NCBI GenBank assembly: GCA_026770585.1
Contig: MU647406.1
Coordinates: 86,630-114,438 of the forward strand
Length of the DNA stretch: 27,809 bases
Origin: Baffinella frigidus
Taxonomy: Eukaryota > Cryptophyceae > Cryptomonadales > Baffinellaceae
Direction of reading: 5' to 3'
The notes under the pieces were generated by a model. The model searched no databases. It had not been told where the DNA came from and worked only from the letters and a program-made list of their open reading frames with translations. Below, piece after piece: positions 1 through 11,700 of the stretch. Both the position numbers and the translations under genes were made by a program. Each line of letters opens with the position of its first letter. Within the stretch, counting starts at the first letter, position 1.

Positions 1-9
1 GGGGTGAGG

Positions 10-106
<97 letters not shown>

Positions 107-125
107 GATTCAGGGTTGAGGATTT
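1..125 (+). repeat. GGGTTGA heptamer array
   Basis: About 15 tandem copies of a TTTAGGG-like variant, then more degenerate TTTAGGG/TTCAGGG units to about 195. The G-rich strand is on +, opposite to most repeat introns of the gene. Confidence 0.9.
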
Positions 126-195
126 AGGGTTTGGGGTGTAGGGTTCAGGGTGCAAGGAGCAGGGTTTAGGGTGTAGGTTTAGGGTTTACAGTTGA

Positions 196-545
196 GGGGT
201 TGCCAATGCAGGCCTACTTCTCTTCGTGAATGTAACCCCCCCTCCCCCCAAAAAAGGAGAGATTGATATTTATTGCCAGACAACCAGCGTCAGCGCCGCA
301 CATGCCACGCATTGAGCCACTTACTGTCCCCCGTGTCGGCCGCTCATACAAGCATTTTCCGGATGGATTCTAACTCCACCTCCTACACCCCTAAACCTTA
401 TTGGTGAGAGTACCGTGCCGATCAGGCTTGTTCAGGGCCACACTTTTTAATATTATTTTAGGTTTAGGGTTTATTATTGTGTAAACCGTAGGGTGCACCC
501 TTTTGTACACCCTACAAACCTGTGTTAGTCTGAGTGCTTTAGGTT
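196..545. other. Non-coding stretch upstream of the gene fragments
   Basis: No exon-like segment or ORF of note. It contains a short TTTAGGGTTT patch at about 461-473 and a weak inverted repeat around 488-518 (GTAGGGTG and CACCCTAC). Function unknown. Confidence 0.5.
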
Positions 546-931
546 TGTAGCTCTTTCCCGCTCCAAAGTAGACGGATTTTTACCGCAAACCCAGCATGTC
601 AACTTAAGAATATTTTGAGTTGTGGAACCCCAACATCGATCAGTCCTCGCCCTCGATCAGCATGTAGGGGACGGGTAAGCATCCGCCCATTAATTTATAT
701 ATCTCTCTCAGTCTATTCGGTCTCGCCGATTTGGTGAGACCGAGCTCTTTTCCGCTCCAAAGTCGACGGATTTGTACCGCGAACCCAGCATGTCAACTTC
801 ACTCCGAGCCAGAACATTTCGCCCAAGTCAACTCCCCCTGACAACGTATATAGCATATCAAACAGAGCATTATTGAGCTGCGGAACCCCAACACCGCCCA
901 GTCCTCGCCCTCGATCAGCATCCGGGACGGG
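546..931 (+). repeat. Diverged tandem duplication carrying decayed exon copies
   Basis: The segments at about 549-680 and 750-931 share AGCTCTTTYCCGCTCCAAAG, CCAGCATGTCAACTT and GGAACCCCAACA..CAGTCCTCGCCCTC in the same order. The second copy has about 60 extra bases before its exon-like part. A hairpin (TCGGTCTC 717-724 with GAGACCGA 736-743) lies just before the second copy. Confidence 0.75.
866..930 (+). pseudogene. Decayed exon fragment of the repeat module (NP-x-T-A-Q segment)
   Basis: After a CAG at 863-865 the sequence reads SIIELRNPNTAQSSPSISI and then meets GTAACG, a plausible donor. This matches the FTLRNPATAQ-SPSISI segment of exon 29. Its end phase does not fit exon 1, and a diverged tandem copy upstream (about 601-657) reads NPN-x-x-QSSPSISM followed by a TAG. 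I read both as remnants of 5' exons of the same gene, or as exons of a damaged upstream unit. Confidence 0.5.
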
Positions 932-1190
932 TAACGCCCGACCGCCTCATTTTGCAAGAGGCGAATTTGTCCAAAGCAAGGCAACCTGAACTGTTGGTTG
1001 TTTTCGTACTTCGGGCCGGGAGTACGGAAGAACCGGAAATACGGCGGAGAGCTCCCGTCGACAGCTCCCGTCGCAGTAACTATCTTTCTCTCTCTAGTGG
1101 CTTGCGCGGTCGCGCTCGGCTGGATTCCGCTCAGTCGCACCCAGGATTTCGTGGTTTTATTGGCATCCAATGAACTTGATTTTGATGCAG

Positions 1191-1346
1191 GTGGAAGTAG
1201 GCCCGAAAGACGCGCAGATCGACACGGTGAGCATGGCGTAAGCGGGGCTCGACAACATCGGCGTCTCGCTCGGCCTCGACCCGTACCTGATCCACGTGCC
1301 AGAGCTCACTGTCAAGAGCATCGAGCAGAGCACGCCCCTCGCTGCG
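1191..1346 (+). CDS. Exon 1: repeat-module exon carrying an in-frame TAA
   Basis: The acceptor is GATGCAG and the donor GTAATC. The 52 codons include VEVGPKDAQIDTVSMA, then TAA, then AGLDNIGVSLGLDPYLIHVP and LTVKSIEQSTPLAA. The second half matches exon 10 (KSIEQSTPL) closely, and the frame continues into exon 2. The TAA at 1239-1241 stands where other copies have a sense codon, usually for K, after M-A/T. The stop overlaps GTAAGC, a good donor sequence, so an extra splice is possible. Otherwise this exon is disabled. Confidence 0.6.
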
Positions 1347-4300
1347 GTAATCGTTGATTAGGGTTCAGAGTTTAGCGTCAGAGGGGAATTCAAGCATCTG
1401 CGTTAAATTGAGAAACTTTCCGTTCACCTGCAGGCACGCCTCTCACCGCGGCAACCAGGGTTCAGGGTTTAGGGTGCAGGGTTTTGGTGCTTGTGATTCC
1501 AACGATGGCGGCCCTGTACTAAGGGTGTAGGGTGTAGGGTGAAGGATGTATGGTGTCGGGTTCAGGGTTCAGAGTTTAGGGTTTAGGGACCAGGGTTCAG
1601 GTCCCCAGTTGATGTTGGCCCAGCTGTCTCATGGTGGGTTCTCGCTGCCAACGAGTTGTAGTGAGACCAAGAAGCCTTGTCCGGTTTCGTCCCGGGAGGG
1701 CGTGCGGTGCCCAAACTACATCTCTCCCAGGCCTCTCAGGTGTACTACACGCTCATGCTACAGCACACACCTAAACCCTGAACCATGAACCATGAAGCAG
1801 GTGTACAACACGGTGACTGTAACGCTCAACGTCGACTGCGACCTCTCTGTCGGAACCCACCTTGCTGTCTCGGGCCTCATGGGTACGCTTCAAATCTGAA
1901 CCCTGAACCCTGAACCCTGAACCCTGAACCTTGAACCCTGAACCCTGTACCCTGAACCCTGAACCCTGAACCCGGAACTATAAACCCTTAACCCAAACCC
2001 CTACACCCTGCACCCCAAACCTTAATCCCTAACCCCTAAACCCTAAGCCCTAACCCCTAAACCCTATGCCCTACACCTAAACCCCAAGCCCGACACCCTA
2101 AGCCCCAACCCCTAAACCCTGAACACTCAAACCAGAAATCTTAAACCCGAATCCCTAAACACTAAAATCTAATCCCTAAACCCTAAACCCTAAACCCTAA
2201 ACCCTAAACCCTAAACCCTGAACCCTCAAACCTAAACCCTAAACCCCAAACCCTAAACCCCAAACCCTAAACCCTAAACCCTAAACCCTAAACCCTAAAC
2301 CCTAAACCCTGAAGCCTCAAGCCTCAAGCCTAAACCCTCAACCCTCAACCCTCAACCCTTAACCCTAAACCCCAACTCCTACACAAGACGTCCGGAAAGG
2401 ACCCATCAGTTGATCTTGGTTCTTGTGAAATCCGCTGGTGCACATGATCATAATAATAATATTGATATTGTATTTATCAGAACAATCATGGTAATTTGTA
2501 TTATCACACACTCTGATCAATCCGCGTGTGTCTTCGCGAGCAGGGACCCAGACAGCAGACGACTCATCGTTGAGCATTACCTCTACCTCCAACGTCTTTG
2601 GCACAAGCGCACAGTGGACGCAGGTAACCTCTAAGCCCTGAACCCTAAACCCCAAACTCTAAACACTCAACCTTGAACCCTAAACCCTAAACCCTAAACA
2701 CTAAACAGTAAACACTTAACACTAAACACTAAACACTAAATACTGAACCCTGAACCCCAAATCCTAGATCCTAAACTCGTCACCCCACAGCCTAAACCTT
2801 CCATCTCTCAGAGCACTGGGTTGCTGAACCATAAACCCAAAACTCAAACCCCTGAAACTTGAACCCAGGACATGATTAAACCTTAAACATCAACCCCCCC
2901 TCCCTCGCGCAGAGCACGGGGATACTGAACCTCACGGTCGCATCAATCACAACATCCGGGACCAACTACACTGTCACGGCAGAGGTCGTACCCCAAACCC
3001 TAAAATCCTATTGATGGGTACATTGCGTGGAGGTCAAACCACAACCTAACGCCTAAAACCTGAAGCTCTGAGCGCTGAACCCTGAACTATAAACCATAAC
3101 TCCTACACCCTCAACCCTAACCCCTACACCCCAAACCCTTAACCCTAAACTCTATCCCCTAAACCCTCCCCCAAACCCTAAACCGTGAACACTAAACCCT
3201 AAACCCTAAACCCTCAAGCCTCAACCCTAAACACAAACCCTAAACCCTAAACCCTAAACCCTAAACCCTAAACCCAAACCCAAAACCCTAAACCCTGAAC
3301 CCTAAAACCCTAAACCTTACACACCAGACCTGAAACCCTCAACACTAAAACAGGTCACAAATCTCGCGACGGCCCAAACTCAGAACCCTACACCCCAACC
3401 CCTAACTCCTAAACCCCCACCAATAAACCCGAACCTCTTATCCCAACACCTTGACTCCTACACCAGGTCACAAATCTCGCGACGGCGCAGACTGCCCCAA
3501 CCTTGGCTGTAGCGGGTGCTGTCGTTTCTCCAGGTCGGCACATCTCCTCAATTAACGCGACCAGAAGAGGGCTTCACAGATAGGTCCCTTTATTTTTGTG
3601 GTACTAATTTAGAATTGCTCGTTACTCCGGGTTTTGCTTTAATCGCTCTTCTGCTCGTGTGAACCGGCTCAAATACCCTTTACCCTAAAGATGTGCCATC
3701 AAGTTGTGCCCTAACCCCCCCCCCTTCCCCTGGGTGCTAATCTGCCAAGTCTCTTTAGATGCGCGCGAGTTGCACCCACCCTACTCGCTACACCCTAAAC
3801 TCGGTGGTGCACAACCGAACAGGCGCACTGGACTCCCCTATCGCATCGACGACGCTCTCGCTCCGCCCTGACCCGGACCTCCTGGGTGTTGCCGACGGCA
3901 AGTATCCTCTCGAGGTAACAAGGCTGTTTTTTTACACATTTTTCCGCGTGAGGGTGGACGCCCTTACTCCGGCGCCAACCTAATTCCGGCATTCCGTGTC
4001 ACCTTACTGTAGTGCATACGGTAGCATCCTACGGAATACCGGAATTAGGTTGACGCCGGAATTAGGAAGTCCACCCTTACTGGTTCTGTCTCAGTTATTC
4101 TGGTCTCATCATTCAATACATCTAGATCACGGTAATTTGCTGTTGAATCTACAAGTAGGATCTATCCACTGGGACCAAACATGGTCAGGAAAGCGCAAAC
4201 ATAAAGCCCTGGGGACAATCCCCGTCATCTGTTCGCAGGTCCACGTTCCAGTGTTCCTCGTGAACCGCAGTTCACCCCTTGCCCCTAAATCACAGCCGAG

Positions 4301-7300
4301 ATCTTATCCCGACAAGTATTCAAATTAAATGCCCAGGAATTGTACATAACGGCTAGGATTTGCAAAAAAAAGTAATTTTCACCAATTTCCACATAATCTT
4401 AGCCGTAGTACCCAGCTTTCGAGTATCTAATTTAAATACCTGGCGGGATGAGATACAACGCTCCTCTAGCCCCGATTCGCAGCTGCTCGTTCCGATGTTC
4501 TTGGTGATTGCGCGGGCATACAACAACACCATAAAATGAAAACTTCGTAGTCTACCGTGTGGCTACAGAGAAGCGCAAGCGTAAAGCCCTGGTGACGAGG
4601 CTCGAGACCTTTCCGCAGATCCACGTGCCGGCGTTCGTGGTGAAGACGATCCAGCAGTCGTCGCCGCTCGCGGCCGTCTACAACAACATCTCTGTCACCC
4701 TTCAGGTGTGGTGAGGTTGGGGGGGTGGGGAAAGAGGTTTCCTCGCGCGCAAACCTTGACCATTGATAGCAACTCGGCGGAGAGCCACACCTTGATCCCT
4801 GACATCATTTTAGCCGAGGGCTAAGGTTAACCTTTGATAGCATCTAGCCAGTTTCTGGCGGCAACCTTGCCAACAATCTCGGGCAAGCGCCGGACCCCAG
4901 CTCCTCGGGCACTGAGGCAGGTTGACTGCGACCCCTGCTCCTGGGGCAGGGTGGCTTTGCCTGACCCCTGCTCTCCTCGGGCAGGTTGACTGCGACCTGG
5001 CGGTGGGCAGCATCGTCGATATCACGGGACTCACCGGTCAGTGCTTTGTCGATGAACCCCGAACCCTCAGCCCTGATCCCTGAGCCCGAAACCTTAAACC
5101 CTAAAACCTAAACCCTGAATTCCTCAACCCTAAACCCTAAACCCTCAACCCTAAACCCTAAATCCTAACCCCTCAACACTAAACCCTAAACCCTCAGCAC
5201 TAAACCATAAACCCTCAACCCTAAATCCAAACCCCTGAATCTTAAACCCTAAAACCAAAAACCTCAACCCTCAACCCTCAACCCTAATTCCTAATCGTTT
5301 CAAGCCTAAACCCTAAACCCTAAACCATAAAACTTGAAACCTGAACCCCTGAAATCCAAATCTTAAACCCTGCTGCATGGAGACCCACGCGCCACACGGT
5401 TTGAGGAGGGCATCAAACCCCGAGAGTGTTGGCGGGCGCTCCTCGTTGAAAATCTGTGCTACGAAACGCCAAGTCCTGCGTCAGATCAGCAACATTCGAA
5501 CTTCAATTTTCTCACCAGAGGTCGCTCGGTCAACGTGCTGGTCACTGAACCTACGCCAGCAGTCACTCTCTCGGTCTGTCTGTTTCTTTATAATAATAAC
5601 AATACAATAATAATTATAATAATAATAATAATAATATGTAAGTCTGGTCTCTGTCTTGGGTCGACAGGCTCGCAGACCGACGACGACTTGGCGATAGCGA
5701 TCACGTCCTCGGAGGATGTCTTCGGGACTACCGCTTCCTGGACAAACACCACAGGTGCCTAAACCTCAACCCCTGCACTACATCTGAGATCCAACGCTCC
5801 AACGGCCCCTACTCCTGCATCGATGCGGGTCTCTGGCAAATTGCCGTGGAGTCTTGAGGAGATAATCCGACCACCTTAACCACCAAACCACGATTGCTTT
5901 GTGCGATTGAACGGGACTTGCAACCGAACCGTTTCAGGTGCTGGCGCACGCGCACGGAGCGTGTGCCGTGGAGCGTGAGTGTGCTCTGCGTGCTCTGCCC
6001 CGAGCGCAGAACGCGACCTCAGCAAGTCCTGCTGTCCTTTTTCCTCATGTGGTTCACGATCTTCTTCTCTGAGGCCGCCATGCCCCCGCTCTCAACACTC
6101 AACCCTAAACCCTAAGCCATAAACCGTTGACCCTAATCCCCAAACCAGGCTTGCTTTCGCTAACGGTAGCTTCAACCACCGCGAATGGCACTTCGTACGA
6201 GGTTGTGGTCCGGCTCATCAACTCTGGCACCGCCCAAGACTCCCCCACAATCTCTGTCGCCGGGATCGTCGAGGCTGGGATCTTGGATTCTCCGATCGTG
6301 GTTACCGACATGGTCAAGACCGGCGACACGCTTCTGTCTGTCGCCCAAGGTTACGACCCGATGAAGACCTGGGTGGGTAACTTCACGGTAAAGTCGATCG
6401 AGCAGAGCACGCCGCTCGTCAACGTCTACAACACCCTGACCGTGACCCTCGTGACGGACGTCGATCTCGCGGTGGGGACGATCGTGACGCTCACGGGGCT
6501 GGCGTCCACCGCGCACGGCGACGACGCCGCGCTCGCGGTCGCGTCGACCTCGTCCGCGTTTGGCACGGCGGGCGTGTGGACGCAGGCCAATGGCACGCTG
6601 GTCCTCACCGTGGACGCTGTGACCACGGGGGGGACCAGCTATCAGGTCACGTTCACGCTCCTGAACCCGGGGAGTGCCCAGAGCGCGCCCGAGATCACCA
6701 TCGCTGCCACCATCGAAGCGGGGGACCTCGACTCTCCCATCACCGCGGCGGCGATGGCGCAGCCGGGCTCCTCGCTTCTCGCCGTGCCTCTCTCGAAGAA
6801 CCCTCTGGAGATCTTTCTCCCGGTCTTCGTCACGCAGACCATCGGGCAGACAAACCCGCTGATCCACGCGTCCAACACCCTCTATGCGACGCTGGTGCCG
6901 TACCAAGACATGGCTGCCGGGTCCAACGTGACCATCACGGGGCTCACAGGCACCCAGACTGCGGACAACTCCTCAATCCTGGTGTCGAGTGCGCCGTCCA
7001 ACTTCAGGTCTACGGGCGAGTGGACGCAGTCCTCAGGGACAGTCGTGGTCTTTGTCGACACCATGCTCGACAAGGACGCGACGTACATCGTGTCCTTCGA
7101 GGTGCAAAACTCAGCCACCGCGCAGGACGCCGTTGTGGCAACGATCTCCGGGTACGTGGAAGCCGAGGGAATCCTCGACTCCGACATTGCGCCGTCGAAT
7201 ATGGCCAACGGCATCCAAGACATGATAAATGTGACCAACGGCTCGCACACGCTCTACACGATCGTGCCTCTCTTCACGGCGACGACCATCATTCAGGTTC

Positions 7301-8703
7301 TCGCGGAGTTCGTTAAGACGGACAAGCCGATGTTCCTATCCTATTATTTACTATGGGGCTGATCTAATAGTCTAATTGGTTGACTAATGTATTAATGCGT
7401 GCAGGACAACCTGCTGACCAACGCCTCGAACATCATCACGATCGTCCTCACCACCAACTGCGACTTTGCGCAAGCCTCCGTTATCACCCTCTCGGGGCTC
7501 AACTCCACGCAGGTGCACCACACCCTCAGCCCTCAACTCCAACATCCCCTCGCGGGGCGCACCTCCCCGCAGGTGCTCCAAAGCACGTTGGTCTGTTTAT
7601 TGTCAAGCAACTCAGTGAGGAAAGTGACTTTACTTGACGTGGTGTAACACAATCAAACGTTGTTTCACGCCTCGCAGACACCGCGCCCTACACCTCAACA
7701 GCGGTTGGGGTTGTCTGTACCCCGCTCCGCTGCTTGCGCTCCGTAAAGTCACTTCTCCCACTGAGTTGCTTTACAGTAAACATCTCTCTCTCCCGCACAC
7801 ACACGGAGGATGGGAGCGTCTTACTCACCCTCGACGGCTCTTCCTCGGCCTCGGAGTACTCGGCCACTGGATTAGGACCCTTATTAAATTTAGTCAGGGC
7901 CGTAATCAAACTTCATCCAGCTCCTATGACAATTAGGATATCTTTTTCGTTCAAAATAAACATGTACCCGGATTAACGCAGACGGAAGATGGGAGCGTCT
8001 CGCTGACGCTCGACGGCGATCCCGCGACCGCGGAGTTCACAGCCACGTTCGTCCAGAGCTCTGGCACGCTCGAGGTCGCACCCCTGCCGCTCTGCGATCC
8101 GTGCATCCGATAGGGGTGTGAGAGAGAGGGGGGGCGAGAGTGCGAGAGAGAAAGAGATATTTGCTGTAAAGCAAACTGGTGACCGGGCCTACATAACCCG
8201 CCCAAAACCAAAACAACCTGTAGCGCGAACGGAACACTCCCAGTGAACCTGGGATTATTCTCCAGAACTGAACTTCTCTCTGTCCGTTCTAGCCTCCCCC
8301 TTTTCCCCTGCGGGACTGTGTCATCAGAACGGTATGCTGACGACATCCGTTGCCACAAGCAGATCGTGGTAGCCTCGGCGTTGACCATGTACGGACAAAC
8401 CTCCTACGCGCTCGCATGGACGTGAGTGCCCGCAAACTCTGCAAATTATGCACCCTACCCATTACTGCCGAACCCCAAAGCCACTGGGAGCCACTGGGGC
8501 AGTGCGCCTGCCGCCCTAAATCAGAGGAACACAGAAATGAGACTTCAACGAGCGTGGCCGGAACTTTTTGCTGCTCGGACAAAGTGTATAAGAATAAGGA
8601 GCTCCACGCCAAAAATAACGCCACCAGAGCGATGTCCCGGTGATCAAACAAGCAGCTCAACGCACGATTGGAATCAAACATCAGAAAGAAACAGAGACCA
8701 AGC

Positions 8704-8741
<38 letters not shown>

Positions 8742-11700
8742 CTTCATATCCAAACCGCAGAAAGAAAGAGAGAGAGTTTTTTATTGACGACCACCTGGTC
8801 CGGATGCAATTCATCGTCGAGATAATTCAGCGGGCCGTCCTCGCGCCACGGGGGTTTGATTACCCACGCCGCACAGGTTATGGAACCCGCAGACACCGCA
8901 GGCTTCCCCGACGATCTATCTGGCCGCAACCATCGAGGCGGGCGGCCACGACTCGCCGGTCTCAACCCTAGACCACGCTAAACCCTATACCCTGAACCTT
9001 GAACCCTGAACCGCAAATGCTTATCCTAAACCTTAAAACCCTGACCCCGCAGGTCGTCACAACCTCGATTTCCAAACTCATCCAGGACATCCAGGTCCGC
9101 CCTTGATGCCTCGTCAGTGTGAACATTGTTTTAGTATTTTAGTGTTTGGGGTTTAGGGTCTAGTCTCCGTAATCACGCGCCGCAACGCCCTGCAGGGAAC
9201 GCAGTTTTGGACACTACGGAGCCATGCATTGAGTTCTAGCATTGAGGTCTGGCTAAACTCTCCTCTGACCTGAAACGGCAGTTTACCTCAACCCTAATCC
9301 CCAAACCCTACACCCTACACCCTACACCCTACACCCTACACCCTACACCCTACACCCTACACCCTACACCCTACACCCTACACCCTACAACCTACACCCT
9401 ACACCCTACACCCTACACCCTACACCCTACACCCTACACCCTCAAAGGTCAAACCGTAAACCGTAAACCCTGAACCCTATACCCTACACCCTGAAATAAA
9501 ACAGCGGAGAGCGTTGGCAGGCGGTGACGAATGGATCAGCGGTGCTGTACATCGAGCACCCGGGCTGGGACATGACATCGAGCATCGGCCAGACCGTGCC
9601 CTTCACCACTGAAACCAACACCATCAAGGTAGGGCTGCACCCTCTCCTTTGCCCAACTCCCTGCAATGCCGCTGGAGACTGTTGTTCCCCACCCGGGACT
9701 CTGTGATGCGATTGGCCTGCACTGAATCCCACTTTGCTGCAGGTGTCGTTCACGCCCAACGTGACCTTGCCGCAGTACTCATTCCTGACCATCAGCGGGC
9801 TGACGGGGACGCAAACGCCCGACGGGGCGATGGTCATCGGAGGGACCTCCGCGGCGGTGGTTGGGTATCAGGCGACTGGCACGACGGAGCTTGCTTCGTG
9901 GGTGCAGAGCGATGGAGTAATGACGTTCCGGCTGGAGCAAGATGTCGTTGGACAGGTGGCATACGCGATCGAATGGAACGTCACGAACCCAACCGCCGCG
10001 CAGAACTCCCCATTCGTCAACATCTCAGGCACAATCGTCGCAGGCACGCGCCTGTCAGAGCTGCAACTCGACCCTGTCACCAAACAGACCGGGCAGCTGT
10101 ACGGTGTCGGGTATGCAGGGCTTGGACCGGCGCTGAACAATGACATCGGGAATCCGCTCGAGGTGGTATATGTCAACTTCACGGAATCGAGCATCAACCA
10201 GTAAACCCCACACCCTAAACCTGAAACCCTAACCCGTAAACCCTAAATCCTAAACGCTTAACCCTAAACCCTAAACCCTAAACCCTAAACCCTAAACCCT
10301 AAACCCTAAACCCTAAACCCTGAACCATTAACCCTAAACCCTGAACCATTAACTCTAAACCTTAAACCCTCAACCCTCAACCCTCAACCCTAAACCCTAA
10401 ACCCTAAACCCTAAACCCTAAACCTTGATCCCTAAACCAGGTCCTCGCCCCTCGCAGGCGCCGACAACTTCATCACCCTCCAGATGTACACCCTAAATCC
10501 TAAACCCTAAACCCCGAACCTCAAACCCTAAACCCTGCACCTTAAACCTGAATCCCGAAATTCGTAACCCTCAGCCCGAAACTCGAAACCAGGCACGTGC
10601 AGTGCTGGACAGCACTGCAGGAGGTGGGATGCCGATTCCCTTCGAGCAACACTCTCTCCGGCGGCGCAAACGTCAACGGCAACGGGTCCTCCTCGTTCAC
10701 GATCTCGGGGCTGACCGGGACGCAGACGCCGTCTTCGGTGCAGGGGCTGACAATGGCGCAGGCGCCCTCTGCGGTGTTCGAGATGGACGTCTTCGTCCAG
10801 AACACAGGCTACTTCACGCTCACGACCCCTGCGACAATCGACGCCAACCTCTTCTCCTCCCTCTTCTCCCACACATTCCAGTTCATCTTGCAGAACTCCG
10901 CCACGGCGCAGGAGGCGCCGACCTGTACGCGCCCTCAACTCTGCACCCTAAACTCTAAACCCTCAACACTAAATCCTAAGTTTTATCCCAAACCCAAAAC
11001 CCTGAACTCTGAACCCTAAACCTTACACCATCCATGCTTCACAGTGTCGCTGCAAGGGAACCTCGACTACCTCGACTTCATCCACGTGGTGCGAACGCCC
11101 CTCAACCCCAATCCCTGAACCTACCCCCTACAACCTACACCCTACCCCCTACACCCTACACCCTACACCCTACACCCTACACCATAAACCCTACACCTTA
11201 CACCCAACACCCGACACCCTACACCCCACACCCCACCCCACACCATACACCCTACACCCTGCACCTTACAGCCTACACCTTGACCCCTAAACCCCAAACC
11301 CTGAACCCTTAACCCTAAAACTCGAAACCAGGTGCCCTCGGTGACGATCGCGACGACGAACGAGACGCTCCTCGGCATAGCCTACGCCTCCGCCACGCTC
11401 TACACACACGTCCCCGAGATCGAGGCAGCCAAACCCCCATCTCTAAACCCTAGGGCCTAAACCCGCACCTAACCCCTAAACCCTAAACCCTAAACCCCTG
11501 ACCCTGAAGCAGGCAGCGACAGTCTCGCACTCGTCGCCCCTCGCCTCGGCGGACAACGTGGTGTCCGTCTCCCTCGTCGCAAACGTAAACCCTAATCGAT
11601 AAACCCTAAATCATCAACTCTGAACCCTGAACCCTGAACCCTGAACCAGGCGGACCTCGCGCTGGGCACAGGGTTGACGATGGTGGGGTTCACAGGCTCG

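Noticed and set aside
1-195. Chromosome-end telomere
   Set aside because: The units are degenerate TTGAGGG variants followed by unique sequence and the gene, and similar arrays occur throughout the introns.
998-1190. Possible signal anchor (VAVTIFLSLVACAVALGW)
   Set aside because: The frame has no ATG start, contains an apparent acceptor tract (CTCTCTCTAG), and is not the frame used by exon 1.
5894-6115. 73-codon ORF in intron 9
   Set aside because: No module similarity, no plausible splice context; likely chance.
6172-6906. Long minus-strand ORF of 244 codons
   Set aside because: It is antisense to exon 10, whose + frame shows the repeat module; the minus frame is R/G/D/E-rich as expected from the complement of GC-rich codons.
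6576-7316. Long + strand ORF of 246 codons in another frame
   Set aside because: Shifted-frame shadow of exon 10 without module pattern.
8426-8971. ORF with an RERERERE run
   Set aside because: Produced by the GA microsatellite in intron 13; no repeat-module match except where exon 14 lies in another frame.
9305-9442. CRISPR array
   Set aside because: Simple tandem heptamers without spacers, in a eukaryotic intron.
10201-10203. TAA as the stop codon of a gene ending at exon 17
   Set aside because: GTAAAC is a usable donor and exon 18 continues Q-SSPLA exactly as other modules require.
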